Assembly: GCA_016190445.1 (NCBI GenBank)
Contig: JACPQL010000005.1
Location: 1-64,000, forward strand
Length of the DNA stretch: 64,000 bases
Direction: 5' to 3'
From: Chloroflexota bacterium
GTDB lineage: Bacteria; Chloroflexota; Dehalococcoidia; Lucifugimonadales; JACPQL01
Under the pieces are notes generated by a model. It ran no database searches and had not been told where the DNA came from. It saw only the letters and a program-made list of their open reading frames with translations. Numbering within the stretch: the first letter of the stretch is position 1; each line of letters begins with the position of its first letter. Shown here piece after piece: positions 10,107 through 25,100 of this stretch. The position numbers were made by a program, and so were the translations under genes.

Positions 10107-13100
10107 TCAGTCATACATACTAAAGCTGTGCCAGATGCGGATCTTGTTCATGTCGCCGTCCGCGCGGATGGTCACCTCAAACGAAGTGTACGTCCTGGAG
10201 TCGAAGCGGCTGAACACCATCTCAATGCCGTTACTCCACTTTTCCACCCACGTAGGCTGCCAGCCAAACTTGCTCATCACCCCCGGTCCCTTGTCCGACC
10301 CCAAGTAGAACTCAGCCACCCGCCACGGCTCAATGCGCTGCCTGTCAACCAGGAGCGGCTGGTAGTCAATGTTCGTGTACAGGGACCACGGCGGAGAGCC
10401 GTACTGGCTGTACTCCACCATCGCCAGCTCCGGGCCCCAGTTGTACCGTGGCACGTCCGGCAGGTCCGGACCGGGCTCCCACACCTGGTACAGAATGTGC
10501 ACACCCACACCGCCCAGGATGTCTATACGCACCATGAACTCGGCGCAACTGCTCGCCCCGTCGTACCCCTCCTCCACCTGGCACTGGGTCCGGTAGAACT
10601 CCAGGAAGGCATCGTCCTGCCCGGCGTGCCAGTCCACCACCTCCCAACCCAGACCCCGCATCTCCCTCAGATAGTAGCGGGCCACGTCAGCCGGGTTCAC
10701 CTCCGGCCACTCGTACTTCACGTAGGTGGTCTGGTGGGCGCCCGGTATGCCACCGTCGTCCGGACTCAGCGACACCGGATACGCCTCGTAGAGGAACCTG
10801 TAGATGGCGTCGCTGCCGTACTGGCCGCCGTCAACGCTGCGTACGCCCTGCGGCCTGGGCACCAGGGTCAGGTCACGCCCCGGCTCAGGCAGCCGCGGCA
10901 ACCGCTGCATCCCCAGCGGCGTCACGCTGTAGCCAGACACGGCGTCAGCGTGCTCCGCGTCCACCCAATAGGCCGTGCCCGCCACCGCCACCGGCTCCTT
11001 CTGGTCACACAGTCCGCACAGCAGCTTCCACTCCAGCGAGTTCACCGCGTACATGAAGGGGAACACATGGGCACGCCAGTTGTACCCGCCGAACCCTATG
11101 CTCTTGCTGCTACTGCTGCTCTCCAACGACCCCTTGGTGGCCCCGGTGGCCGACCACCAGCTATAGCCGATGGGCGGCGTGGGCGGGGTCGCCAACTCGA
11201 ACTTGTACTCCTTGTAGAAATCGAACCACTGGTTCTGAGGCGCCATCACGCCTGTGTAGCCTCGGTCCCCCGCCTTCTCCTCAATGGAGACCAGGGCCTC
11301 CCGCACCTTCATCCGCTCGTCCTGTGGCGGCGCCACTGCCGGGGCCCACAGGTTCCACCCCTGGGCGATCGCCTTCCGCGGCGGCGCCGTCAGGTTACGC
11401 GAGTAGATCAGGGAGACCACGGTGTCGTCGGTGGCGTGCACCATGATGCCCTCCAGCGGCCTCAGCTCCGTGGCGGGCAGCACCGGCTTGAACTGCTGGG
11501 CGGTGGCGTCCCAGTACAGGGCCGCATCGTAGGCCACACCCTCGCCCAGGGCCGTCACGCTGCTCCACCTGCCGTCCTGAAGGGCCACGGGCGTCCCGAT
11601 GACGCCCCACCCCTTCTTGATGGGTATCTGCTGGTCCACGATGGTCAGCGCGATGTTCCTGGTCACCCGGTTACCCGACCAGTCCTCCACCGTCACCGGC
11701 ACCTGGAACTCTCCCAGCGTCAGAGTCTCGAACAGGTTGCCATGCAACTCGTACTCCAGGTTCTTGTAGATCTCCCACAGGCCGAAGCCGCGCTGGCACA
11801 CCGGCACCGAGCCCCAGCAGCCCATATCCTGCCGCTCCAGGGACTTGAGCCAGGACTGCCAGGACTGCTCCATACCCTTCCTGATCTGCGGGTTGGGCCC
11901 AACCATCTGCTCCACCAGAGGCCGCAGGTTCACCCAGGCCGCGCGCACGCCGCTGGGCAGGTCCGTGGCCTCCACCACAAAGTTGGTGTAGTTGGGCCCC
12001 ATGCTAATGCCCTCATCGGGCGTCCCCGGCAGGTTCGGGTCGTCGTTGAACTCCTGCCACAGGCTCATGCGGGACAGAGTCCGCGGCAGCGCCTTCGCCT
12101 GCACAATAGTCGGTGGCACACCATCAGGCACAGTCACCAGTGCATTCAGCCAAGGCTCGAACACCACCCAGCCCGCCACCGAGTCGCCCGAGCCGTCCGG
12201 GTTCGGGCCAGGCGCGTAGGGCCCGCTGCTGGTCACACCCACAGGCACCCCACCCCAGTAGTTGTTGCGGGCATCAATCACCTGGCTCGGGCTGTCGTTC
12301 ACCAGGCCCCAGGAGCCCGCCTGCCGGTTGTCCTGGATGTTGTTCTGGGTCACCCGGTTGTTCCATCCCGCCTTGTCACTCACGTGGATGCCGGAGCCAG
12401 ACCCGCCGGGGCCCTCGCTGCCGCCGGTGTTGCGCCGGATCACGTTTGTGGCGATGTTGGTCTCGGAGCCCTCCAGCCAGATGCCGTGCTGGTTGTCCTC
12501 TATGACGTTGTTGATGATGTCCCACCCACCGGCGTCCGGCGCCACGCGCACACCCACGCCGTTCCTGTTCACCTGGTTGTTCAGCACCGCGCCCAGGCTC
12601 CACGGCGAGCTCCACCCGTGCACGACAATGCCCCTGCCGTTCCCCTGGACGGTGTTGCCTTTGACCAGGGTATCGCCGTCGGCGTCCACGCCCACCTTGT
12701 TCCCCACCAGTTGCTGCTGCACCACCTGGCCCACCGTGTTCCCCTCCACCCTGGTCCGGTAGGACCAGCGGGCCAGGATGCCCACCTCGTTGTGGCCGTA
12801 CACCACGTTGCCCGTCACCACGGTGTCCCCGGACTGGTCCACGCGGATGCCCTGAGGCTTGTTGCTGGCCACGGTGTTGGCGGAGACAACGTTGCCTTGG
12901 GACCGCTCTACCACAATGCCGTCCTTGGCGTTCCCGGTCACCTGGTTCTGGTCCACCGTGTTCTTATAGGAGCCCCACGTCACCACGATGCCGCCCGGAG
13001 ACCAACCATTCAGGACGCTGGTATCGGAGCCCACTGCTGGCGGCTGGCCGCCCTCTTGCCTGGCGCCATCCAGGACCGCCTGCGGGTCAGGCAGCGACGT

Positions 13101-16100
13101 GGCTTCCGCCGGCAGGAGCTGGCTAGGCTTGTTTGCCCTGAGCAGGGCAAGCACCGGGTTGCTCTGCACCGCCACATCCGGCGAGAAGCTCTCCCCAGCA
13201 GGGCTGCCGCCCTCGGAGGCGCCGTTGTCCCGCACCGCGTTCCCCGCCACGCTGTTCTGCCAGGCGTACAGCAGCATGATGCCCGTGCCAAAGCTGTTGA
13301 CCACAGTGTTGCCCTGCTGCACCTGGCCGATAGTGTTGTTCCAGGCCCCCTCCACCACGATGCCATACCAGTTACCTACCGCGGACTCGAAGGCCGGCGC
13401 CTGGCCCACCAGGTTGTTGACCACCAGGTTCCGCTGCGCCTGCCAGCCCACCAGGTGGATGCCAGCGATGTAGTAGCCGTCCACCGCGTTCTCCCTGATG
13501 GTGTTGTCCGCCGACTCCTGCACCAGGATGCCCCAGCCCTCGCCAAAGGCCGCCGTGTTCCCCTGCACCATGTTGCCGTCGCTGTGGTCGTACAGAAGGA
13601 TGCCCGCCCACCAGGCGTACTGCATCCTGTTGCCCTGGACAGTGTTCAGACCAGAGCGCCACAGGTAGACACCGAAGGCTGCTTCGCTCACGTTATTGCC
13701 CAGCACCTGGTTGCGAGTGGAGCGGTCCGCCAGGTATATGGCCACACCAGGCGACTCCTCGCTCCCCCCAATCTGGCTGAAGTTGTTGCCCGCCACCAGG
13801 TTCCTGCCGGACTCGTACAGCAGCGCGCCCATCACCATGCGACGCAGCGTGTTGCCCTGGCCCGGCTGCGTGCCGCCAATGGTCTCCTCGCTGGAGCGGT
13901 ACAGCCCAATGCCGTAGCCCCAGATGTCCTCCAGCAGGTTGCGCTGGAGCACGTTCTGGCCCCGCGCCGGGTTGGCGTCCGCAGTGCTCCACAGGAAGAC
14001 GCCCACCGCCGGAGCCGGGCTCTCCTCGTTGCCCAGATCGAACAGGTGGTTCTCCAGGATATCGGTCCGCACCGAGGCGAACACCTGCACGCCGATGCCC
14101 ATCACGTCGTGGATGCTGTTGCGCAGTATGTCGTTATCGTTGGAGTGGCCCAGCACCTCGATGCCGTTCCGCTTCCAGTTGCGGACCTCGTTCCCGTGCA
14201 CCACGTTGAAGGTGGAGCCCTGCTCCATGATGATGCCCGTCTGCCGCCCGCCCTTCGGGCTCAGCACGAAGGCTATCTGGTTGGCCCACAGCGCCTGGGC
14301 CTCCGGCACGCCGTCCCCGTTCTGGTCGTTGCGGAAGTTGGACACGATGAAGGTGTCAACTATCGCCCGCCCGCCGCCAGCGATGAGCTTCACGGCCTGC
14401 CCGGACTGCTGCCCCTGTGTATAGCCGGCCACAGGCTTGGTGTCGCCGCTCCATCCTGCACGGTCGCCATCGTCGGAGTAGCCGCTCGAGCCGCCCGTCA
14501 GGTCCGGCACCGGGTGCACCGAGTTGAACACCGGGTGGTTGGCGTCCCACCGGTAGACGTTGTTGGGACTGCCCACGTCGCCCGAAGGCGCCACGCCCAG
14601 GGTCTGCCACAACGTCGTGGACTCGCTGTTCGAGCCGTCGGCGTCAAAGGTCTCGATGATGAGTCTGCCGTTCGGGTTGTTCCTGTACCACGCCTCCAGC
14701 TCCGTCCAGCACTGGCCCAACTGGAAGTAGTTATTGTGGCTCACCAGCACCATGTCCCAAGGGCCACCGCCCTGAAGGGCGGAGCAGAAGCCGGATGGAT
14801 TGCTGTAGTAGCCGGTGTAGGAGATGCCCAGCTCCTGGAGGGCGCGCTCCACGTAGGTGTCGCCCGCGGAGGGCTGGTAGTCGTCGGTGTAGACCAGGAC
14901 GTTGCCCGCCTGAGAGCCCTCCACCGTGTACGTCACCTTGGCCGGGGTCACACCCTGGCCCTGGCCATCAGCCGCGTTGGACTCGCCCGCGGGCACCGCA
15001 GCGGGCAGGCTCTCGATGACCAGCTCGCCCAGATGGATCTCGCCGCCGTCCGCCAGGTTGCGCTCAATGTTGCTCCTGTGCGAGTCCTTCAGCCAGATGG
15101 CGACGTCCTGCTCGCCCGCCTTCTCCTCCCTCAGCCCTGGCTCACCGCCACCACCGAACGCGCACAGCCCCGCCGGTATCTCCCACGCGTTGATGATGCG
15201 GTCGTAGGCGTCCTGGCTCCACATGGCGCCCACGCCCAGGCCGGCGAAGGTGATGTCGTCGCACTCCAGGTCCTCCAGCCGCCTCGGGAAGCTGGCAAAG
15301 AAGGTTACAGTGGTCAGCGTCTTGTCCGCCTTGTAGATGGTGGAGCCGCCGTTGTTGGCCAGGAAGAGGTCAGGCCCGCCCACCGCGATGCCCGAGCTAC
15401 CGTAGCCGCCCAGCTTGCTACGGGTCCCGGGGAACTGGGCTATAAGCGTCCCGCCCGTAGTGTAGTGATAGATGGTGTCATCAACGTCCGGGCTCAGCCA
15501 GATGGAGTCATCGCTCCCGTCGTAGGCAAGCCCGTCTACACACGCGCCCTGTATTCCCAAGTTAGGCGCCTGGAACATGAGTTGGCTGCTGCCGTCCGCC
15601 GTGTTCACCAGGATAACCTTGACGTAGCTCCCGGCTGGGCTGTCGGCGGCGCAGACCCACAGCCGGTTGCGACCGGCGTCCCAGGCCGCAGCACCCAGTC
15701 CGCCGTAGCCTGACACAGTGATGGTGCGGACCAGATGGCCGTCCGCCGGGCTCAGCACGTCAATGACGTTGTGGTACCAGCAGGACACCAGCAGATTTGT
15801 CCCGTCGAAGGCCAGGCCCGTGTTGATGCTGCACCCCTGCGAGTAGGCGCCGTTGATCTGGCGCAGGTTGCCGCCCACCGCCGCAGGCGCAGGCCCAGAC
15901 GCCGCGCCACCCACGCCACCCTCGGTGCCGCCATCAGCGCCGGACATCTGCGCTCCGCCCGCACCCTCCCCCTCCGGAGGCAGCGGCACAAAGTACTTGC
16001 CCGTGCTCACCACCTCATTCCGCACGATGTCGCTATCGTCCGAGCGGACCAGGCTTATGCCCCACGGCCCATTGCCCACCACGCGGTTCAGGTGCAGCTT

Positions 16101-19100
16101 GTTCCTGTCGGAGTCCGTCAGGCTTACGCCGCCCTCCTTGTTCAGGAACACCACGTTCCCCTGGACCATGTTGGGCGTGGAGGTGGCCGTCGGCGAGTTC
16201 ACCAGTGAGATGCCCGTCCCGCCGTTGTTGATCACCTCGTTGCCCGGGAAGAACCTGAGCGACAGGTTGTCAATGGCCTCGGGCAGCGGGCTCGGCCCGT
16301 AGTCCAGGGTGGCCCGCACGATGGCCCTGTCCGGCGAGGTGAGGCCGATCCAACCCGTCACATGGTTCGGCGCCGCGATGTTGACGCTACCGATGACCTG
16401 GCCGTGCACGTCGTAGGCGGTGAGCACCGCCGTCACCGGCGTGCTGGTGCCAGAGCCAACGAACATGCCAACGCTCTGCACAGGCCGCTGGAACGTCATA
16501 CCCAGCGGCAGGCCCGCGCTGCTCGAAGGCGGCACAGGCGCGTTCACCAGGTACTGGGTCCTGTGGCCCCGCACCTCAATGAAGTCGAAGGCCACCATGC
16601 CGTTGTCGGCGTACACGCCCGCGCGCCTTACCCTCAGCGCCTCGTCGTCCGTCACCGGGACCACCCCGATGACGTCGCCGTCGTACAGAAGCTCGATGCC
16701 ACCCGCCACGCGCCTTGCGCCCAGAGGCACCCACGACCCCAGCGGGAAGTGGGTCACAGGGAACACCTGCCGCGTGCCGTCCGGCAGCTCGAACGCCATG
16801 CCGTCGTTGTCCAGGTCCCACTCGTACTTCACAATGCCGAAGTCCGGCCTCAGCTCCAGCACCAGGCCGCCGGAGCACGGCCCGTCGCACCACATGGCCG
16901 TGTTCACCGACCAGCCGTCAACGCCCCGAGGCATGTTGCGCTCCAGCGACATCGGGGAGCCCAGCGTCACCTTGCCGCTGATCGCCGCCGCCGTCCCCGC
17001 GCCGGAGAGCTCCCAGCCCTGCGCCTGGAGCTCCGCCACAGACCCCTGGTTGAAGTCGTCGCGGAAGGTCCACGGACGCGGGTCCACCACCGTGGGCGTG
17101 CTGCTCGGCGCTATCTCAAAGAACACATCGAAGAAGCTGTCTACCGCCAGCGGGCCGGTGGACACGTCCTCAAAGTCAATCTGCACGTCCCTGGGCTCGC
17201 GCCCATCCCTGGCGTCGTATGGCCTCACGCCGGTGGGGAGGTCGCCGCCGATGATGTTGCCGTTGGACTCCACCACGGCGATGCCGTTCCTGCCGTTGGC
17301 CATGATCCTGTTGGCCGCGAAGGCGTTGCCGTTGGACCGCCACACCAGAACGCCCTCGTTGGCGTGGCCGCGGACCAGGTTCTCCCGCAGCCAGTTGCCA
17401 TGCGTGTTCCGCATCTCCACGCCGATGGCGCTGCTGCTGCCCAGGATGGAGTTGCCCTGTACCACCGCGCCGGACAGGTCCAGCAGCAGCAGGTTGCCCT
17501 GCGCGTTGCCCACCAGGTTGTTGTCTGTCACCTGGGTAGCGTTCGCGTTCCGCAGGAAGACGCCGCGCCCGCCGTTGTCCACGACTGAGTTGCCCACAAC
17601 GATGTACGTGCCATTATCCGCGTATACGCCGTTGCCCAGGTTGCCCTCCACGGTGTTCTGGGCCACGCTGAGCGGGGTGCCCAGACCCGACACCACGATG
17701 CCGTCGCCCGCCTTGTCGTGAACATGGTTCCCCACCACAGAGGCGTTCCTGACGCTGCCGCTGCCCCTCCTGGCGACAACGATACCGTTACCAAGGCCAC
17801 CCGCGACGCTGTTGCCGATGATCTGCACGCCGTCGTTGTTGATGTCCCAATCGAATACGACGATGGAGTCGCCGCAGGCAGCATTCGGGTCGGTGCTGCT
17901 GCAAGTCAGGACCACGTTATCCCGGATGACCACGTTGGTGGTGCTCACGCCACCCGGCCCGTAGCCGCGCAGCCGGATGCCGGTGCCCGCACCCTCAATG
18001 CTGTTCCCCTCGATGCGAGCGCCCTGCACCCCGAACAGGTCAACGCCGATGCCGCCAACGTTGCGCCCCAGCCCCGGCCCAAACGAGTTCGCGTCAATGG
18101 TGACGTTCGTCAGAAGGCCCGGGTTGCCCGAGAAGCCCGTGGCGCCCTGGCCCACCTCGATGAAGCTGCCCGTGACTCGCAGTCCGGAGGCGTTCCCGCC
18201 GTCCACCCGGATGGCGACGTTGCCAGCGCCCAGCAGCACCTGGTTGGCCCAGATCCACACGTTCTGCGGGCCGCCCAGGATGGCGATGGTGGAGGAGTTG
18301 GCCTTGCCGTCGAACTTGAATCCCTTCAGCACCAGCCGGTGGGCGCCGCCCAGAATGGTGACCACGGCCGGCGTAGAAGCAGTCGGGCTCACCAGGGCGC
18401 CGCTGCCGCTGGTCCCGACCACCTGGAGGTCCGCTTTGTTGATGGTCAGGACCTCGTTGAACACGGCGCCAGGTAAACTCGCCTCCACCCGCTCGAAGGG
18501 CCAGGCCAGGTCAATGAGCGGCTGGAGCAGCTCGGAGTAGGCCACCGACTGGCGGGTCCCGTCGGGCCGCGCCGCGTCGAGCAGCACCGCCTTCATGTCG
18601 AACGCCCAGGAGCCCACGCGCACCGGCGTGGCCAGCCACGGCCTGTAGGCCGCCATGCCGTATATCCTGGAGCCTTGCGGGGCCCGGTCATTGGTCGGGT
18701 GCGTTGGCCCGCCGATGGTGCCAAAGAAGTTCTTGGTGGCGTCCAGAGAAACGCCCGTCTCGTTGTTGATGGCGTCGCCCACGTTGCCGACGAAATTGTT
18801 GAAGTTCGCCACCAGCGTGTCAACCCTGACACCCACGTTGGACACCACCAGGAGATTGGCCCAGTCCGGCTGTGTATCAGCCCCCTGGTCATCAGTAAGG
18901 CGCGTCAGGCCGGAGCCGTCGGCGTTCATCACGTAGATATCGTAGTTGCCGCCCCGGTCCGACGCGAAGGCGATCCGGCTACCGTTCGGCGACCAGGAGG
19001 GGGAGTCGTCCAGCCCGTCCTGAGGACCGGTGAGCGGGGTCGTCGTGCCCGACGCCACGACCAACCGATAGATGTCCCAATCGCCCGCGCGGGTGGACGC

Positions 19101-22100
19101 AAAGGCTATCTCGCCGCCCGCGGGGTGCCAGTCCGGGCTGCTGTTGGTGGTGCCTGGCCTGTTGGTGATATTCACCGGGGAGCTGGTGTCGGCCAGGTCC
19201 ACCAGGAACAGCTCCGCCCCACCCGGCAGAGTGCGCCGGAAGGCGATCCTCGACCCGTCTGGGGACCACCTGGGCATCAGGTCCACGACCGGGTACGTGC
19301 TGTCGGTCACCTGTTGCACGTTGGAGCCGTCGGCGTCCATCACGAAGATTCTGAACCCGCCAGCACGATCCGATGTGAAGACGATGCGGCTACCGTCCGG
19401 CGACCAGGCCGGACCGTTGTCGTAGCCCGGTTCGTCCGTCAGCCGCGTTACAACGCCCGACTCCACGTCCAGGACGTAAATATCGTACTGAGCGCCGTCG
19501 CGGCCCGCAGCCGCGAAGGCCACCCTGGTGCCGTCCGGAGAGACCTGCGGCCGTTCGTCGCTGGCCGGGCCGGAGGTCAAGGGCACCGGCCACGCGCCGG
19601 GCTCCGGCCGCATGGCGAACAGGTCATTGGTGCCGAACCGGTTGGACGAGAAGACGATCTGCTCCTGGAGTTCCCGCAGCACGTGCGGCGGGCCGTCCAG
19701 GAAGAGGCCGTGGCCCTGGTTGTCCGCCACGTCGTTGCCTATCACCCCAACACCGCGCAGGGTGTGGCCGCCCCGGGCCAGCAGCAGGATACCGTTGGCG
19801 CCGTTGCCGCGCAGGATGTTCCCCTCCACCAGCACCCGCTCCGTCACCCCCCGCTTCGGCCTCCCCGTGTCGTCGGCGCCCAGGGAGACGCCATTGCCGT
19901 CGTAGTTCTGGATGTCGTTGCCGGCGATGCGCGTCTCGTCGCCGCCCACACCCCACACGCGCACGCCTGCCCCGGCGCCGTCGCGCATGGTGTTGCCAAC
20001 TATAGTCACCGCCGAGCCGCCCGCGGTGCGCACGCCGGAGAACCCGCCGTTGATGGTGCTACCCTTCACCGTCAGGTAAGGCCCGCCTGCCAGGGAGGAT
20101 ATGGCGTCGCCGCCGTCACGGGCCAGGTTGATGGTGTTCTGCCAGATAGTGACGTCCGAGACCGGGACCGCGCCCCCGATGGGGTCCGCCGCCGCGGGGT
20201 TGAACCCCAGGCGCACGCCCTGGCCGCCGGGTGCGTTGTTACTAAGAGTGAAGCCATGCAGCCGGAAGTCGTCAGCGCCCCGGCCCACCTCCACCACCGG
20301 CACCGATGCCGTTGTGTTGATGACAGCGCTGCCCAGTTCACCCATGCCCAGCAGGTCCAGCCCGACCATCTCCACCATCACCGGCCCGTTGTACTGGCCG
20401 GAGGCCACATGGATGGACTCCTGGGGCTGCACCCCAGAGAGGGCCTGCTGGATGGTGTCGAAGTGCATCTGGCCGAAGGGCAGCGGGTTGCCTGCTGCCA
20501 CGAAAGGCGCGTCCGGGTTGGAGTCCGTGTTCACGTACCGGCTGAAGCCGCGCGCCCACGGCTCGACGATCACATCGCCCACCACGCCGTCGCCACCGAT
20601 GCCATCGGCGCCGTCCCGTCCACCCCAGAAGTTCCACTGGGCCTCCACCACCAGCCCGGGCACCTCATTGCTAATGCCCGGCCCACCGTGGTTGAAGATG
20701 TTGTTCCGGCGGACGACCACGCCAGAGATGGGGCCACACCCCTCGGCGGGGCAGAAGACGCCGTGGTGCTGGTCCGCGATGGCGACGCCCACTTGGCCGC
20801 CCACCAGCGTGTTGCCCACTATCCGCACGTCGCTGATGCTAGCGCGGGAAGGCCCGCCCTCCCCTGTCCCCAGGGTCACGAGGCCGATCCCTGTCTGCCA
20901 GGCATCCAGGACCACGTTGCCCCGGATGGAGATATCCCGCGTGGCCACGTCCCCAAAAGCGCCCGTGAAGGAGGCCACGCCAATGCCGCCAGCTATGCCG
21001 CCAAGGATAGCGTTGTTCTTCACCACGCCACCCTGCACCCCCATGAGGAACACGCCACCGGCCTGTGAGGGGCCTGGATGCACGTTCACGAAGGTGTTCT
21101 GCTCGATGCGCACCGTCGTCGCGGGCGCACCCCCGACCGCCACGCCAAAGCCCTCGTGGTTGCCTCCGGGGGGCGACTCTCCCACCTCGATGATGTTGCT
21201 GAAGACCACCAGGCCATCCACCTGGCCGCCCACAATCCACGACCCCGGCCCGAATGCCGCCCCCTCCATTGCCACCAGAGAGGCGCCATCTATGCCGGTG
21301 GGGAAGCCGATGCGGTTGCTCTGGGCCTTCACGTTCCGGGCCATGACACGCACCGTGGCCCTCTCGGCCACCCCACCCACGATAGTGAAGCCGGAGCCGT
21401 CAGCACCGCCGGGGCCGCCCAGCTCCGCACCGGAGGCCGCCTCCCACACGTCCACGGCGACGGGCACGATACCTGGAGGAATGATCTGTGTACTGTCACG
21501 CCCATCCGGGGCGATGACGTGCAGGTTGGGCTTGTTGATGACCAGGGCCTCCTGGTACTCGCCCCGCATCACCACAATCCAGCCGCCACCGTTCGCGGCG
21601 TCAATGGCCGCCTGGATGCTCTCCCGCTGCGGGTCGTCCACAAAGCCCACCCGCTCCAGAAGGTGCGGGACCAGAAGGACCCGGCCGACGAAGTCCACGC
21701 CATCAACAGGCGCCGAGGCGTGGCCCCACCAGTTGCGGGCCGCGTCCACAACCACAGGCGATTGGTTGTCTACGCCCACCACGCCGCCGGCGAAGTTGTT
21801 CCACACCACCATAACCGTGCCTGTGGCCGACGGCTCCAGCCGGACACCCCTGGCGGTGCCGCCGGAGAAGGTGTTGCCACGGACCGTGACGCCGTCCAGG
21901 CTCAGCTCCGTGAAGACATCGAAGAAGCTGCTCACGTTGAAGCGGTTGTGCTGGATGACAACGTCCGCGCTGTTGCGCACCTCCACGCCCCTGTCGGTGG
22001 AGGCGATGACGTTGTCCTGGAGCCACGCGCCCTGGACGCCGTTCAACGAGACGGCAGTCCCGCCCGCCGCGCCGCCCGCCGGTGGCCCAAACCGGTTGCG

Positions 22101-25100
22101 CAGGATGCTCAGGTTGCTGACAGGGCCCGCGCTGCCGTCGGCCCGGATGCCGACGTGGCCCGGCCCCATCTCGATGGTGCTGTCGGCGATGGTCACGTTC
22201 GTGCTGGTGCCGCCGATGTCAATGCCTACGCTGCCACCACCCAGCCTCACGTGGTTGCCAATGAACTCAACGCGATAGGTAATGTCAAAGAAGCTGTCCA
22301 CGTGGAAGCCCGTCCCGCCACCGATGGGCTCCAGGGTGAAGCCTTCCAGCCGCCTCAGGCCTTCGCCACGCACGTCTATCACCGGCTGGGTGCTGGTCTG
22401 GCCCCGGATGGTAGCTCCCAGGGGCTCGCTGGAGACCAGGCTCAGGGCCACGATCTCCGTGGGGATGGTCACGTTCTCATTGTAGGTGCCGGGGCGCACC
22501 ACGATGGTATCCGTGGACGTGGCGCCGTTGATACCCTGCTGGATGCCGCCAGGGTACCACTGGCCCAGCCTGGGGTTGAGCACGCCGCCCGCCAGGAAGA
22601 AGCGGGCTGGAATCACCCGCTCGAGTGGGGTCATGTTGCCCACGGCGGCGACCGCGTGCCACTGGGGAGTGGAGCCGTCGGGGGCCTCCCACCGAAGGGC
22701 AAAGCTGCCATCCGGCCCTACCACGAGGGCGGGCACCGGGAGCCAAAGGCCGTCCCAGGTAAGCACGACCGTCTCACCCGGCTGGAAGCCGGTGCCGGTG
22801 GCACCGACGTCCTGGCCTATCAGGCCCCTGTCCGGGTCCACCTGCACCTCGGCAAAGACATCGAAGAAGGAGTCCGCCACGTTCTCCGGCGGCGTCTGGG
22901 AGGCGACCGCCCCCACCGGGTACAGGCCACCGGGCACAACGGGCACCGTGCCGGCCACGGGCCCCCAGCGGCCACTGCCGTCCGTCGTCGCCACCGTGGG
23001 CGACGTGGTGAGCGCCGCGCCACCAAAGGTCACGGTGGAGGTCTCACCGGGCCGGAAGCCCTCGCCCCATATCTCCAGCTCCGTGCCCACAGGGCCCTGG
23101 TACACGTTCAGGAACACCGCCGCTGGCAGGATGCCGAAGGGGATAACAATGGGCGACGGGTCGTCGGGGCGCGGGAAGGGGAAGTCCCACGCAGGGCGCA
23201 CGATGTCGCTCAACTGAGTGACGGCGCCTATGGCGCCCACGCTGTGGTCGCCGAAACTCACGTCCAGCCCAGCCCAGACACCCACAACGAAGGACGCCCG
23301 CCAGGTGCCCCTGTCGTTGGCCGCGGCGGGGCCTGCTATGGGAGTAGTCGTCACGCCGTCCCAGATGAGGCGCAGGCCGCCCTCATTGGCCCGGAAGCCA
23401 CGGGCCACCACGTCCACCTGGGTCGGCACCCTACCACCACGCCGGGACAGGGAGAGAGAGGGCCTCACGTTGAAGTCAAACGACATGCTGGTCGCATCGC
23501 CCGCCGCTGTGACCCTATGGGGACCGGTCACGCTATCGGGGACGTTGAAGGAGGTGCGCCATGAGCCGTGGTCGTCGGCCCGCGCCGCGCCCAGAGCCCG
23601 GGTATCGAACCAGATGTCCACCGCGCCATCGCCGTCGGAGTCCCAGCCGACCCTAATTCCGGTCTCTCCGGCTGGCCAGCTCCAGCCCCACACATCCACC
23701 CGCGTGCCCACTGGCCCTCCATTAGACGAGAGCACCAGGGCCCTCACCAGGGTGAACGGCGCAGAGGCCGAGTTGCCCGCGTTGTCCGTTGCCGTGACCG
23801 TGTGCAGTCCCGCAAGGCCTGGCGCCGCCCTGAACGGCGTTACAAAGCCACCGTGGTCATCGGTGACGGTCTCCGCCACCACCACCGGGTGGCTGGAGAA
23901 GACCACCCTCGCCGACGTGTTGGCCGCGTAGCCGGTGCCCGTGGCCACCACCTCGTCCGTCACCTTGCCGATGCTCTTGTCCAGCACCAGCTTGGGAATG
24001 ACGCTGAAGATGCCCTGGGCCGAATTCTGCGAGTTATCGTAGGCCACCACCGTGTGGTCGCCTGCCGCGCTGGGTGGGACGTTGAAGGTGGCGGTGAAGT
24101 TGCCCACGTCCGTGGAGGATACCGCCGCCACCACCACAGGGTGGCTGGCGTAGACCACAGTGACCGTGCTGGAGCCCGCATAGCCCGCGCCGCTTGCGGT
24201 TACTACGGTACCCACAGGGCCGCTGACCGGAGTGAAGACAAGCTTCGGCTGCACCAGGAAGGTGCTGCTGAATGTGCCACCCGAGGCATCCGTGGCCGTG
24301 ACCGTGTGGCCGCCCGCAACGGCGTCAGGCACAACGAAGGTGATGGCGAAACTGCCCAGGGAGTCGGTGATAGCCTGACCCAGCTCGAGCGGGTCGCTGG
24401 CAAAGGTGACAGTGACCGTGCTGCTACCCGCGTAGCCCGTGCCATCGGCGGTCACGATGGTACCCGGCGACCCGCTGTTCGTGCTCAGCACCAGCCTCGG
24501 TGTGACCGTGAAGGTGCTGCTGAACGTGCCACCCTGGGCGTCGGTGGCCGTCACCGTGTGCGCTCCCGCCGGGTTGGGCAGCACATTGAAGCCCGCAGTG
24601 AAGTTGCCGCTCTCATCGGTGGTCGCCGTCGCCACGGTGACGGGCGAGCTGGCAAAGGTGATGGTGACCGCGCTGCTGGCCGCGAAGCCAGTCCCTGTGG
24701 AAGTGACCGCCGTGCCCACGGGGCCACTGCTCACGCTCAGCTCCATCTCGGGCGTAACAGTGAAGGTGCGCTGGCCCGTGTTCCCTGCTGCATCGGTGGC
24801 GGTAAGCGTGTGAGCGCCCGCAGGGCTAGGAGGCACGTCGAAGGAGCCATTCCAGGTCCCCGACCCAGTAGTGGTCCCGGCGAACACAAGGACAGGCCCG
24901 CTCGCAAAAGTGACGGTTATGGAGGTCTCGGCAGCGAAACCGCTGCCCCCAAGGGTGACAGTCGCTCCCACGGGGCCGCTGGTAGCACCAAGATTCAAGA
25001 AGGGCTCAATGGTGAATGTGCTTGTGGCGGCGCCGTCAACGTCACTGGCCTGGATGACGTACGAACCCGCTGGCATGGTAGGTGCCTGGAACGTAACGGT

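Noticed and set aside
9885..15713. A 1942-codon open frame on the + strand
   Set aside because: It is antisense to the 5079-aa gene, has no domain, signal or ribosome site, and is rich in Arg, His, Pro and Val as expected from a high-GC shadow frame.
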